A DNA stretch of 64,000 nucleotides from Methylobacterium soli. GTDB lineage: Bacteria; Pseudomonadota; Alphaproteobacteria; Rhizobiales; Beijerinckiaceae. Both the position numbers and the translations under genes were made by a program. A model generated the notes under the pieces. That model was not told the origin of the DNA, did no database searches, and worked only from the letters and a program-made list of their open reading frames with translations. This document shows positions 19,430-28,640 of this stretch, in pieces (the stretch's first letter is position 1; every line of letters begins with the position of its first letter). The stretch spans positions 1 through 64,000 of the forward strand of contig NZ_VZZK01000022.1 in NCBI RefSeq assembly GCF_008806385.1, read 5' to 3'.

Positions 19430-19740
19430 CAGGCGAGGCGTCAGACCGGGAAGATCCACTACCTTCCGCTCGCGTCCGAAAACGAGGTCAGAGCAAGCTC
19501 TGGCGGGCGTGGGCGCGAATGTGAGCACCAAGAAGCTGCTTGATCCAAGTAAGCTCCAGAGACGACGGGATGCGATGGGCCCCAACATCGAGCTCAGGCG
19601 TTGAACCAGCTTCCGCAATCGCGTCTCTCGGGTAGGGACGACGATTGGATGCAAAGCTCATGCGCTGGAGAGGGGGTAGTCCGCTGATCTGACGCCCCTC
19701 TGAAGCGTGAGCGTGAAGCGAGGCGGCCCTGCTGATCGCT

Positions 19741-19920
19741 TCAGCCCTCGGCACCTTCAGGGCGATCAACGTTCTGTTCCGTTTCGTCGTAGAGGTACCC
19801 CGCGAGCCAATCCGCGCTCTCCTGCGAGCCTGCCCGATACGGATCAGCCGAGACAGTCTTGCCAGCGGCCTTCGCCGCTTTGCCTTCTTCCATTACCTTG
19901 GTGGAAACGACGATGGTCAT
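19741..19920 (-). CDS. Small Rmf/CrpP-like protein
   Basis: 59 residues with a perfect AGGAGGAG site before the ATG at 19920. The pattern GKAAKAAGKTVSADPYRAGS followed by W-L-x-GY resembles the ribosome modulation factor/CrpP superfamily: G..A...G....PY...S....W..G(W/Y). Rmf binds ribosomes and promotes hibernation in stationary phase; CrpP-like proteins form a broader set of uncertain function. The C-terminus is acidic (YDETEQNVDRPEGAEG), unlike the basic E. coli Rmf, so ribosome binding should not be assumed. Confidence 0.6.
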   Translation of the reverse strand: MTIVVSTKVMEEGKAAKAAGKTVSADPYRAGSQESADWLAGYLYDETEQNVDRPEGAEG

Positions 19921-20021
19921 GCGGCGCTCCTCCTGTTAGAGCCGAGTGTATCGCAGCGAGAGGTGCTCCGCGAGAGATGCTGGACAGCGCGCAGCCTGCC
20001 CACTACGGCAGCTGCTCTGAG

Positions 20022-20094
20022 CGCTTGATCGCTCCAGGGCGGCTTCAGGCATCGGCGAACTCCGGCGGGTCCTCAGCGTCCTACGTCATCCCAC
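20022..20094. repeat. 73-bp repeated block, copy B
   Basis: Ungapped match to 4308-4380. On the minus strand it carries a GGAG site and an ATG at 20052. The reading MPEAALERSSAQ resembles MPMPQAHLEQSSA of the other copy but stops after 38 codons. It is therefore a truncated gene start that travels with the GGTAC repeat. Confidence 0.65.
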
Positions 20095-20156
20095 GTCTGC
20101 AGCACCATCGGGACGTGCGGTGAACGGCTGGAGGTTGGCACTAACTGAGCTGCTCC

Positions 20157-20340
20157 ACAAAATTTGTGTCGAAGCGGAGAGGCGCCTCCCTCAGGGCGGT
20201 ACAGGTGGTACAGGCGGTACTCGAAGGGGAAATGCTTGGACGAGGTGGTACCGCGCAGGGTACCGGGTGGTACCGGCATTGCTGCCCGGTATGGTTGGTA
20301 CCACCCTGTCTCACCTACCGGTACCGCCTGTACCACCCAA
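20157..20340. repeat. GGTAC-rich structured repeat, copy 3
   Basis: Phased units GGTACAGGT, GGTACAGGC and GGTACTCGA followed by AGGGGAAAT are identical to copy 1. They are followed by several GGTACC palindromes and the right part ACCGGTACCGCCTGTACCAC. The upstream AATTTGTGTCGAAGCGGAG is related to the lead of copies 1 and 2. Confidence 0.82.
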
Positions 20341-20524
20341 GATCTTGGCAAGCAGCTGCGCTGCGGCCCTAACCCTCGGCTTGTCAGCACCCGACGCGAG
20401 AACCGGGCCGTCAATCGTTCAATCCTCCCAAAGAGCTGGTGATATCGTCCTTTGCGTCGTTCGCCGTTCATGGAGTTTGCTGGACACTTTGCGACTATAC
20501 AGCTCTGAAGGGAGTGCTCCTGCC

Positions 20525-20701
20525 ATGAGCGACACAGGGTCCAATCAGCAAATCTCGATCTTCGCGGATCCAGTGAGCGAGAGGGCAATGGCCGGGTTCA
20601 TGCTATCCACCATGGCGGTCGGCATCAGGATCGTAGTCCCCCGCCGGCGTTCCGCGATGGTGCTGGCACAGTGGACTACAATGATGTGCATCGGCAGTTG
20701 A
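20525..20701 (+). CDS. Doubtful small protein
   Basis: A 58-codon frame starting MSDTGSNQQISIFADPVSER, with GGGAG eleven bases upstream, lies between repeat copy 3 and the next gene. It has a modest hydrophobic stretch (MAGFMLSTMAVGIRIVV) and no known motif. The remainder of 20341-20797 shows nothing else. It may be chance. Confidence 0.25.
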   Translation: MSDTGSNQQISIFADPVSERAMAGFMLSTMAVGIRIVVPRRRSAMVLAQWTTMMCIGS

Positions 20702-20797
20702 TCCTTGATCAACGATAGCACGCAGGGTCGGTGGCATGTTCTGCTCGCCCAATTCGATGTGATATGCCGCCGCTTCAACAAGGAGCACGTGATCGCC

Positions 20798-21490
20798 ATG
20801 GTTGCGGAGTCGACAGCTTGGCTGACGAGTCCCGATGGGGTGAGCTACCCGCCGGCACCCTGGCGTCTCCACGGGACGGCCTACGTCTCGTTATGGCAGG
20901 TGAGAGCATCTGCGCTACCGGCTGACTGGCTGCCTCAAGATCTGCGGCCTGTCACAATGTTGGGCCGTGTGTTGGTCGGAACAGCCTTTGCTGTCTACGA
21001 GCCAAGCGGCGATCTGGCCTACAACGAGGTGCTGGCTGCCGTGCAGGTTCATGGCAGTGGACGCCCGTCACTCACAGTCCCCTTCATCTGGGTTGATCAT
21101 CCGGCCTCGATCGCAGGTGCCCGTGCGATGTGGAGCATCCCAAAGCAAGAGGCTGCGTTCCGGATTCGGCAACCCCGTGATGCCGAAGATCCCCGTTTTC
21201 GGGCGAGTGCGGAGACGCCTGACGAGCAGCCAATTGCGGACCTTCTGTTTCGGAGTCGGACCTCTATGCCGGGGCGCTGGCCGGTCCGCACTGCTATCGT
21301 GCAGACATCTCTGATGGGTAGTGGAGGTGGAGATCTCCGGATTACGCCCGCTCAAGCATGGGCCCGCGTCTCGTTTGGTACTGCGACTTGGGACTTCGGG
21401 CGGCAGAGCCCGTTCAGCTTCCTCCGCGGGCGCAACCCTTTCGTCAGCGTCCGGCTGACTGAGATGTCACTACACTTCGGGAGCTCTTGA
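20798..21490 (+). CDS. Acetoacetate decarboxylase-like protein
   Basis: About 230 residues from the ATG at 20798; a GTG at 20789 and an upstream start at 20705 are alternatives. The family pattern is seen in YPPAPWRLHGTAYVSLWQV, LVGTAFAVYEPSGDLAYNE and VPFIWVDHPASIAGARAMW, corresponding to the strand-rich ADC fold. The position of the Schiff-base lysine in true decarboxylases is not obvious (WSIPKQEAAF is the closest), so the activity may differ. Many ADC-like proteins act on other oxo-acids or as cyclases. It is convergent with the monooxygenase at 21610. Confidence 0.7.
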   Translation: MVAESTAWLTSPDGVSYPPAPWRLHGTAYVSLWQVRASALPADWLPQDLRPVTMLGRVLVGTAFAVYEPSGDLAYNEVLAAVQVHGSGRPSLTVPFIWVDHPASIAGARAMWSIPKQEAAFRIRQPRDAEDPRFRASAETPDEQPIADLLFRSRTSMPGRWPVRTAIVQTSLMGSGGGDLRITPAQAWARVSFGTATWDFGRQSPFSFLRGRNPFVSVRLTEMSLHFGSS

Positions 21491-21609
21491 GGCCTCTCAC
21501 CCGGCGGAGCAGTCAGACCTTGGAAATGCCGGCTGCACAGAGCTGTTGATCCCCAATCCCTCTGGGCACTCTGCGATGCCTTTTGGCAAAAGAAGGGAGG
21601 GGCGTAGTT

Positions 21610-23118
21610 CTATCGCTCAAGACGCCTCCCAAACTCCAAAGTGCCATCGGCCAACGATCCGAACCTCAGCGCCACCAAATCCAGTAGGTAATTCTGGTGC
21701 AGCCGCCACGGTCGCTTCGACCCTTGCTTTGGGAGGGATGCGAGCGCTCTCTGGATATAGCCCGACGTCAGGGTAACCGCCGGCTCTTCAAGGACGGCCG
21801 GGTCGCGCCTGCGCGGCACGCACCAGGAGTAGCCCTGCTCCTGCATGTGGTTGAGGAGGCGGCAGACATAGCGCGACGTCAGTTCGCATTTCAGCGTCCA
21901 GGACGCATTGGTGTAGCCAATGGCGCCTGCCAAATTGGGAATATTGCTGAACATCATGCCCTTGTAGGTGAGCTCTTTCGAAGGATCGAGCGGAGTGCCG
22001 TCCACCTCCAGCCGCATCCCACCCATAAGCCTCAGCTGCAGTCCCGTTGCACTCACGATGACATCGGCCTCGAGCTGCTCGCCTGAGCGAAGCCGCAGCC
22101 CGGCTGGTGTGAAACTCTCGATCTCGCCGGTCACTAACGTGACCTGACCAGAGCGGATTGCTCGGAAGAGATCGCCATCCGGAGCTAAACACAGGCGCTG
22201 GTCCCATGGCTTGTAGCGGGGCCGGAGATGACGATTGACGTCGAAGTCAGGGCCAAGTTGCTTCTGCGCTGCACGTAGCATGGCCTTCGTCATGAAGTTC
22301 GGTAGACGACGTGCAAGCGTGTAGAGCAGCAGCCCCAAAAACACGTTTTTCCAACGCGACAAGCCGTGTGCGAGCTTGTCAGGCAGGTGCCGCCGAAGCC
22401 ACTTGGCGATCGCGTCCTCGCCGGGGATCGTCACGATGTAGGTAGGCGAGCGTTGCAGCAAAGTGACGTGCGCTGCAGCCTTGGCCAACTCTGGCACGAG
22501 CGTGACGGCGGTCGCACCACTGCCGATCACGATGACACGTCTGTTCTCGTAATCAGCGTCATCCGGCCAGAGCTGCGGATGAATGATGGGACCGCGAAAC
22601 TGATCCATGTCTGGCCAGGTGGGCATGTAGCCTGCGTCGTAATCAAAGTAGCCAGTACACAGATAGAGGAACTGGCAGGCGTAGCGTGTAGGAAGCCGGT
22701 CAGCTCCAACTTCGACGTCGAGGTTCCAGAGAGCATCGGCGGAGCTCCACGACGCCTGTGTCACGCAGTGTCCGAATTTGATCCGCCGATCGATGCCGTA
22801 GGCCTCGGCGGTGTCGCGGATGTAACTCAGGATCGAAGGGCCGTCCGCAATCGACTTGTCTCCCCGCCACGGCCGGAAGCTGTAGCCGAATGTATACAAG
22901 TCCGAGTCCGACCGCACCCCAGGATACCGGAAGAGATCCCAGGTGCCGCCGATTGCATCTCGGCTGTCGAGGATTGCAAAGCTTCTGCCCGGGCATCGGG
23001 CCTGCAGGTAATAGCCGGCGCTGATCCCCGAAATTCCGGCTCCAACGACCAGAACATCAAAGTGCCGGACCTCCTGGTCCACGTCGTAGGCCGACAAAGA
23101 GGTTCCAGCTTGAGCCAT
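21610..23118 (-). CDS. FAD-dependent monooxygenase (Baeyer-Villiger type)
   Basis: 502 residues from the ATG at 23118, with GAAGG upstream. The FAD site is VVGAGISGISAG near residue 23. The fingerprint FRGPIIHPQLWP fits the FxGxxxHxxxW(P/D) motif of flavin monooxygenases and Baeyer-Villiger enzymes. A second nucleotide motif, VIGSGATAVTLVPELA, binds NADPH. GGTWDLFRYPGVRSDSDLYT is characteristic of the group. The enzyme inserts oxygen into ketones or hydroxylates a heteroatom; the substrate is unknown. It is an isolated gene, convergent with an ADC-like gene. Confidence 0.92.
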   Translation of the reverse strand: MAQAGTSLSAYDVDQEVRHFDVLVVGAGISGISAGYYLQARCPGRSFAILDSRDAIGGTWDLFRYPGVRSDSDLYTFGYSFRPWRGDKSIADGPSILSYIRDTAEAYGIDRRIKFGHCVTQASWSSADALWNLDVEVGADRLPTRYACQFLYLCTGYFDYDAGYMPTWPDMDQFRGPIIHPQLWPDDADYENRRVIVIGSGATAVTLVPELAKAAAHVTLLQRSPTYIVTIPGEDAIAKWLRRHLPDKLAHGLSRWKNVFLGLLLYTLARRLPNFMTKAMLRAAQKQLGPDFDVNRHLRPRYKPWDQRLCLAPDGDLFRAIRSGQVTLVTGEIESFTPAGLRLRSGEQLEADVIVSATGLQLRLMGGMRLEVDGTPLDPSKELTYKGMMFSNIPNLAGAIGYTNASWTLKCELTSRYVCRLLNHMQEQGYSWCVPRRRDPAVLEEPAVTLTSGYIQRALASLPKQGSKRPWRLHQNYLLDLVALRFGSLADGTLEFGRRLER

Positions 23119-23364
23119 CACATAGCCTTCGCACACGCATCGACAATCAGGCTGGCTTAAGCGCCCCCGAGCCCGGCTGAAGCAGCGGAGTAGCATCGCA
23201 TCCCGCTACAAGAATCAACGTCATGCTGCTCGCAGCCCACCCAACATGCCCAAGCTGTCCCGTAGTACAGATGACCAGCCAACTTTCGGAGCGGCCGCTG
23301 ATGAGGAAGCTCCTGGCAAGCCGGGGCAGCTGTGCTAAGTTAATTCATCCTGGAGGATCGCTCC

Positions 23365-23718
23365 ATGCCCGGTCAATCCGAACAACTCATTACGAAATCC
23401 TGCACACCGTGCCGCGGCGGCATTCCGCCACTCACGCCTGACGAGGCCGAGGCGCATCGCAGTCAAACCCCAGAGTGGGTTTTGCTCGATGAGTCACATC
23501 GCATCGAGCGCAAATTTGATTTCGCCAGTTTTGCCGACGCTTTCGAATTTGTGCAGCGTGTTGCCGAGTTAGCCGAGAGTGAAGGCCATCACCCCGACAT
23601 CACCTTCGGCTGGGGCTACGCGACGGTTTCGCTGCAGACCCATAAGATCGAGGGCCTGCACGAGAACGACTTCATCTTAGCAGCAAAGATCGATCGAGCC
23701 GCAACGGCCGAGCATTGA
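23365..23718 (+). CDS. phhB: Pterin-4a-carbinolamine dehydratase
   Basis: 117 residues with CTGGAGG before the ATG. The DCoH fold is evident from LTPDEAEAHRSQTPEWVL, FDFASFADAFEFVQRVAELA, the active-site EGHHPDITFGWGYATVSL and HKIEGLHENDFILAAKID. It dehydrates 4a-hydroxytetrahydrobiopterin during phenylalanine hydroxylation. The N-terminal 20 residues (CTPCRGG) have two cysteines, as often seen in bacterial members. No phenylalanine hydroxylase gene is adjacent. Confidence 0.93.
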   Translation: MPGQSEQLITKSCTPCRGGIPPLTPDEAEAHRSQTPEWVLLDESHRIERKFDFASFADAFEFVQRVAELAESEGHHPDITFGWGYATVSLQTHKIEGLHENDFILAAKIDRAATAEH

Positions 23719-23870
23719 ATCACGATCTCAAGCTTTGCAGTAAAAATCTTTGGGCCGGCTCCTGTGAGATCGGAAGAACATGCCTCGGCAGGGATCCGAT
23801 CGAACGCAATGCGGCCTATTATCGTTGTTTATAGGGCGCAGCCTGTGCGCTGGTTTGACGTGAGGCTACC

Positions 23871-24011
23871 ATGAAGTCGATGTCTGAGATGACCCACGAC
23901 GTCACAGATTCACTCAAGAAGATGGCTGGCCGGCTGACGGGTCGTGATGGCGCCAGCAGTCACTCAAACAAGCCGTCTGGTCAAGCCAACAGGCCGATGG
24001 GAAAGAAGTGA
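23871..24011 (+). CDS. Small basic hypothetical protein
   Basis: 46 codons, MKSMSEMTHDVTDSLKKMAG then a Gly/Ser/Asn/Lys-rich tail ending RPMGKK, with GAGG six bases before the ATG. The helix followed by a flexible basic tail suggests a nucleic-acid- or membrane-associated small protein, but there is no family assignment. The 258 bases after it hold no convincing gene. Confidence 0.4.
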   Translation: MKSMSEMTHDVTDSLKKMAGRLTGRDGASSHSNKPSGQANRPMGKK

Positions 24012-24269
24012 CCTGAAAAGAGGTGGAGGCGTTTTACCAAGGTGCCCCCGCCTTTACCACGGGGAACTTGCGAAACCGCGGTTCCCTTTCGTTGATGGTG
24101 CGAGCACTGCTCAGAGGCCTCTATTGCGAAGCCGGTCTTCAGGATGGCTCGCTAATGGTGGACGTCACAAACGAGCACGCGCTTGCAGAGCGTCAGCGCG
24201 CTCGGAAAGCGCCGCGAACACGATCATCACAGAAACCAATCGCGGCATAGGGAAATTGTAGCTGGAGAC

Positions 24270-25330
24270 ATGCTCGACCCCATTGGACGGCATCCACCAC
24301 CGGGTCAGCCCATTCCGTTCAAAGGAGTAGTGCTCTCCCGGATCGAGATCACGACGCAGGTTCTAGCTGCCATTGCTCTGATCGGCGCCCTGCAGGTCGG
24401 CCTGCTCGCCTCCCTCTTAGCCGGGTTGCTAGTCTACGAACTCGTGCATGTGCTCGCGCCCAGCCGCAACGGCGAACTCGTTGCCCGCCGCACTGGGAAG
24501 ATCATCGTCGTGGCGCTTCTCGCCATCCTCGTCATCGTGGCGACGGGAGCCGGAATCCTGGGGCTGATCTCATTGCTGTCTGGCGGGTCGGACAACCTTG
24601 CGGTTCTCCTCCAGAAAATGGCCGAGGTCGTTGAGACAGCTCGCGCCCATCTCCCCACCTGGGCCCTCAGCTCGCTGCCAACAGACCCGGATGAGCTAAG
24701 GACGACCGCCTCGACGTGGCTGCATGAACATGCAGGGCAGTTGCGCTCCATTGGCCAGGATGTCTGGCGGACGTTAGTTCACATCCTGATCGGGATGATC
24801 ATTGGGGGCATGATCGCCGTCAGTCGCGAAATAGGGGGTCGCGAGCATGGTCCCCTTGTGCGCGCCCTGACCGAACGCGTGCGCCTCCTTGGGGCTGCCT
24901 TCCGCAGCGTAGTTTTTGCCCAGATCAGGATCTCAGCCCTGAACACGGCTCTCACGGCGCTGTACCTGTTTCTCGTCGTTCCCTGGATAGAGGCCAAGCT
25001 ACCACTCACGAAGACCATGGTGGCGGTGACCTTCATTGTTGGGCTTCTGCCTGTGATCGGCAACCTGATCTCCAACACCATCATCGTGGTGGTGAGCTTA
25101 AGCGTGTCGCCCCTGCTGGCGGTAAGCTCTCTGATGTTCCTGGTTGTCATTCACAAGTGGAGTATTTCGTGAATGCCCGTGTGATGGGTTCTGAGATCCA
25201 TGCACGGGCCTGGGAGCTCCTGCTAGCGATGCTTGTCATGGATGCGATCTTCGGGATCGCCGGCGTGGTGGCAGCCCCGATCTACTATGCCTACCTCAAG
25301 AATGAGCTCTCGGCGCAGAACCTGATATGA
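24270..25330 (+). pseudogene. Second AI-2E family permease gene, frameshifted
   Basis: From the ATG at 24270 the frame encodes membrane helices, the conserved soluble loop (ARAHLPTWALSSLPTDPDEL) and the core ALNTALTALYLFLVV and GLLPVIGNLISNT of the AI-2E exporter family. It stops at 25170 after HKWSIS. Shifting one base at about 25158 gives HK-LEYFVNARVMGSEIHARAWELLLAML and VVAAPIYYAYLKNEL to a stop at 25328 (residues listed in two parts). That is the normal family C-terminus. One lost T explains the break. The protein as encoded lacks the last two helices. Confidence 0.75.
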
Positions 25331-25442
25331 ACGGTACAATTCGAGCGTATCGTCGCCAAGTGGCTGCTTCCGGGCACATGTATCTCGGCGCTGTACGGAA
25401 TAAATGCCCCGCAGCAGCCGGAGTGGTTCGGGAGGCACTGTC

Positions 25443-25895
25443 ATGCGGGAACTCGTCCTTGCCACAGTCCTGACCGCCACGCCGGTGGATATCATTCCCG
25501 TGCCGTTCCAACTCCCGCTGAGCGTCCATGTCGTGCTCAACGAACTCTTGTGGTTGAAGAACCCTGCTAGCGAGATCGACTGCAAGGGCCGACGCTGCTC
25601 AACCGACTTCGCTCTGTCCATGGAGGTCAAGGAGCGGCCTGCGGGCACGCCCGAGCAGCGCCTGCGCAGCGAGGTGGCACGGAAGGATCATCCTGGCGGA
25701 GAGGGGCGGATCATCGGGCCCGTCCACCGGGTCGGTCGTTTGTGGACGGCGCGATGGGATCGTGGCTTCGTGAGCCTTGTGGAGGTCGGTGAGCGTGACC
25801 TGTGGCTCTGGCTCGTCCCGCCCGCTGACCCCGATGGGGCAGACCGGGAATGGGAGGAAGTCAGCAGGGACGAGTTGCTACCGTCTGCAGGCTAG
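25443..25895 (+). CDS. Hypothetical protein
   Basis: 150 residues starting MRELVLATVLTATPVDIIPV, with GGGAGGCACTGTC before the ATG. The N-terminal 45 residues are hydrophobic and could be a signal or membrane anchor. The C-terminal half has an alternating strand pattern (VHRVGRLWTARWDRGFVSLV, LWLWLVPP). It follows the damaged permease by 112 bases. The two halves look compositionally different, so a fusion of unrelated pieces is possible. Confidence 0.45.
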   Translation: MRELVLATVLTATPVDIIPVPFQLPLSVHVVLNELLWLKNPASEIDCKGRRCSTDFALSMEVKERPAGTPEQRLRSEVARKDHPGGEGRIIGPVHRVGRLWTARWDRGFVSLVEVGERDLWLWLVPPADPDGADREWEEVSRDELLPSAG

Positions 25896-25986
25896 ACGAG
25901 GCCAGAGATGCCTACCGCCAGGCCGGCCAGGCCATTGTTAGTGCGAAGCATTGAGATCGTTGTTTGAGGTCGGACAGAGGTCGAGC

Positions 25987-26331
25987 ATGCACGTGCTTGA
26001 TACGCCAGACGGCCGCTACATCGTCGTGCACGGGCGTTTATGGCGGCGACACCGGCCTGATCTGGAGCCGGTTGAGAGAGACCGGCTCCGCCGTGATCTG
26101 ATGGAGGCTCGTCGATCGATCAGGATAGGCCGACGATCGGGAGATCGGGCGCTGCTCGCTGCGGCAAGTGCCGTCGTCGAGGCTGCCAAGCGTAGTCTTG
26201 GCGAACGCGGACCTGTCTGGTGGAGCGACGGTACTCCGGATTTCGACAGACGAATGATTTGGAACACCTCGTATGCGCCTTGGTACGAGACATTGCCCGG
26301 CAACGAGCGGACGATGCATGGCCGGAGATGA
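25987..26331 (+). CDS. Conserved hypothetical protein
   Basis: 114 residues from the ATG at 25987, with AGAGG upstream. The sequence has a well-ordered layout: VLDTPDGRYIVVHGRLWRR, a charged helix ending ARRSIRIGRR, then KRSLGERGPVWWSDGTPDFD and NTSYAPWYETLPG. GERGPVWW-DG-PD and NT-YA-WY are, as I recall, conserved in a family widespread in Rhizobiales with no assigned function. It is probably cytoplasmic. Confidence 0.7.
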   Translation: MHVLDTPDGRYIVVHGRLWRRHRPDLEPVERDRLRRDLMEARRSIRIGRRSGDRALLAAASAVVEAAKRSLGERGPVWWSDGTPDFDRRMIWNTSYAPWYETLPGNERTMHGRR

Positions 26332-26402
26332 ACTCCGTTGAGCTGCTCGCCGGGTCGGTTGCACTTTGGCAATAGCTCTCGAGACCACGTTCGGTTGCGA
26401 GC

Positions 26403-26732
26403 TCAATGTCGCGCTGGATGAGCGAGGTTGGGGCCACATGGCTTAGAACGCTTTGCCGGACGAGGCTTGCGCACTTTCGCGCACTTTACCGGGACCGCCT
26501 GAACGGCGAGAGTTGGAGCGGCCCCGAAGGTTCTGTGGCGTACTCTGAGAGCCACTTGAGTCCATAGCAGCTTTTCCGTTCGATCACCTCTTGCCCGTGC
26601 TCGCTGAGCTCTCTCGCAAGCTTCACTGAAGGCAGCGTCGCCGTAGAGCTCAATGAGGCTTGTTACATCCAATCTGACCGCCTCGCTTACTAAGTTTCGG
26701 GTGTTGTGCAGGCCGTTCTTGAGGTAAAGCAT
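26403..26732 (-). CDS. Hypothetical protein
   Basis: 109 residues from the ATG at 26732, with GGGAGGG upstream. The N-terminal helical part (LVSEAVRLDVTSLIELYGD, AFSEACERAQRARARGDRT) resembles small helical proteins found as orphans in Rhizobiales. The C-terminus is basic and Pro/Lys-rich (KVRKPRPAKRSKP). A longer frame to 26795 lacks a ribosome-binding site. Confidence 0.5.
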   Translation of the reverse strand: MLYLKNGLHNTRNLVSEAVRLDVTSLIELYGDAAFSEACERAQRARARGDRTEKLLWTQVALRVRHRTFGAAPTLAVQAVPVKCAKVRKPRPAKRSKPCGPNLAHPARH

Positions 26733-26848
26733 CGAACCCTCCCAGCTGCACCGTCGCCACTTTTCTATGATGACGTGAGGCACGAAAAGAGTCATCCTGG
26801 ATTGAAGGTCTGGTGAGGTACAGATCTCGCGGCCAAGAGGGCTTTCAC

Positions 26849-27052
26849 ATGTCGGGCCACTCGGTTCACATCAAGCTAGACGGCAGAACCTATTCCGGCA
26901 CCTTCAAGGTCGATCGAAACTTTATGACGGTGACAACGCCGTACGGCAAGAAAACTGTTCAGGTAGACAAGGCGCAACATGCCGCGCTTGCACAGAGGCT
27001 TTTGGAAGAGCTTGTACAGCAGGAAAAGGCACGGAAGGGCTCGTCGCTCTAA
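26849..27052 (+). CDS. Small conserved hypothetical protein
   Basis: 67 residues, MSGHSVHIKLDGRTYSGTF then a beta-rich core (KVDRNFMTVTTPYGKKTVQV) and a C-terminal helix. This looks like a small beta-barrel with a helical tail. AAGAGGG lies before the ATG. Function is unknown; a nucleic-acid-binding barrel is only a guess. Confidence 0.6.
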   Translation: MSGHSVHIKLDGRTYSGTFKVDRNFMTVTTPYGKKTVQVDKAQHAALAQRLLEELVQQEKARKGSSL

Positions 27053-27128
27053 TTCACCTGTCACGCCGGACGAACCACTTAATAGAAGGGCGCCCCTCGG
27101 ATCATCTCGACTTTGATCTGATTTTGCG

Positions 27129-28196
27129 CTAAACTTGCTTGTCAAATACTATGATTTTGGAGACGAAAGCATTCACGCTGCGTGTAAGCGCTAGGCCGCA
27201 GTTGCGCGCTACGGTGCTGAAGTCTTCCTCGATATAGCTCGCATAGTAGGGCTCATGAAAGTTCTGCGGGAAGAGCTCGAGCAGCCCATCGTAATCCGGC
27301 ACATCGCCCCGCTGGAGCGAGTCCACTACGACAAGGCGACCACCAGGCTTCAAAATGCGGGCGAACTCACCGAACACCGTGCGGCGAACCTGCGGTGGCA
27401 ATTCGTGAAACATGAAGATGCTGGTCACCGCATCCTGACTGGCGTCGGGTACAGGGGCAGCTTCGCCATTGGCCACGATCAGTTGAGTCCATCCCCACCG
27501 CTTCAGATGACGCTTTGCCTCTCTGATGTAGGCCTCTGACATGTCCAGCCCGAGACACGGCAGACGCGGCCAAGACTGCTTGGCGAGATCAAGGAAGCGC
27601 CCGGTGCCGCAACCCACATCGAGAAGCCTCAGGCCCCGCTGATCGCGCCCGGCAAAGACCTCGGACAGCGGCGGTAACGCCTGCCGTCGGATGGCGTTGG
27701 CGGTTCCATAGAAGAGCACCTCAACCTGCGTGTCGTAGCGCTGGGCCGAGTCGTCCGTCATCCAACCACCGGACTGAAAGTGGAAGTTCTGGAGGTAGTA
27801 GCGAGGGCGCTTGCCGCGAGTTGCCTCACTGAGCACCTCGCTGTGGCCCCCGCTCTCCCGACGGCGGTGCACCACAGGCAAATCTTCGAAAAAGAGGCCC
27901 GAGCGGTTAAGCCGGGTCAGAAGTGGGCCGTCATGATCGGCCGGCAAGGGGTAGAGACCGGCCTCCACGTTGGCGAGGTCCTGCCGGAAGAGCGCAGCCA
28001 TGTCTGCATACAGACGATCAAGATTCGGTATGGGGGCTGTGGTCCGAGCGCGAGGTCGAGTGCTCTCGCCTTCCTGCCGCGCATTCTGCGCAAGGCGGCT
28101 CATGGTCAAGGCATGTCCAACATACCATGCGACGCGGGATAGCTGGCTTGCGCCGTAGGCGGCTCGCATTGCCAAGCGGTTCATTGAGCTGTCCAT
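27129..28196 (-). CDS. Class I SAM-dependent methyltransferase
   Basis: 355 residues. Motif I is LLDVGCGTGRFLDLAK (about residue 192), followed by LGLDMSEAYIREAKR, the acidic loop of motif II and FARILKPGGRLVVVDS of motif III. This is a Rossmann methyltransferase of the Methyltransf_11/25 type. The N-terminal 150 residues form a helical extension with DRLYADMAALFRQDLANVEA and NFHFQSGGWMTDDSA. That combination is seen in a family often found beside polyhydroxyalkanoate or carotenoid/quinone genes, but no substrate can be assigned. The start is either the ATG at 28196 or the one at 28184. Confidence 0.85.
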   Translation of the reverse strand: MDSSMNRLAMRAAYGASQLSRVAWYVGHALTMSRLAQNARQEGESTRPRARTTAPIPNLDRLYADMAALFRQDLANVEAGLYPLPADHDGPLLTRLNRSGLFFEDLPVVHRRRESGGHSEVLSEATRGKRPRYYLQNFHFQSGGWMTDDSAQRYDTQVEVLFYGTANAIRRQALPPLSEVFAGRDQRGLRLLDVGCGTGRFLDLAKQSWPRLPCLGLDMSEAYIREAKRHLKRWGWTQLIVANGEAAPVPDASQDAVTSIFMFHELPPQVRRTVFGEFARILKPGGRLVVVDSLQRGDVPDYDGLLELFPQNFHEPYYASYIEEDFSTVARNCGLALTRSVNAFVSKIIVFDKQV

Positions 28197-28640
28197 GCCT
28201 CTTGCTGCCCATCGGCAAGGGTGTCGGATAGGTCAGCGTAGGGGAAGAGACGAGGCGGTTGAAGTGAGCAGGAAGCTGTAGCGGGGGTGGAATGAGGCGC
28301 CGGAAGAAGCGGGTTTTCGACTGGAGGGGATCCCGAGACGATGATCAGCAACTATCCTCATCGACGGCGATCACATCGGATGGATAGGCAGGGCGATCCA
28401 AGCTCATGATTCGGCAACGAAAAAGGTCCTCAATGGTTCATAGCACGCTCTTAGGGAGCCAAACGCAATGCCGGTCGCCGAACAACACCGCCGGGTCTCT
28501 TGTTAGCTAGACATAAAACAGGAAACATCGCGAGATTCGCTGCTTTCTGCGGAAAACTCTTCCCGGCAGCTTGCCTACGAGTTGCAACTTCGTAGAAAAT
28601 GCATAGTGGTTGAGGTCTCTGGAAATAACGAGATCCTCGC
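28197..28640. other. Intergenic region upstream of the MucR-like gene
   Basis: 444 bases with no supportable gene. The last 200 are AT-richer and probably hold the promoter of the MucR-like gene and possible autoregulatory T-A-rich sites, as MucR proteins repress themselves. I could not define a specific site. Confidence 0.4.

Noticed and set aside
19430..19740. Minus-strand frames ending at 19488 and 19205
   Set aside because: They overlap the 19100-19429 gene or lack start signals; the residues show no family pattern. I see nothing definite in this 311-base gap.
24023..24250. 75-codon plus-strand frame before the second AI-2E gene
   Set aside because: It would need a GTG start directly behind AAAGAG and shows no domain; its end is basic low-complexity sequence.
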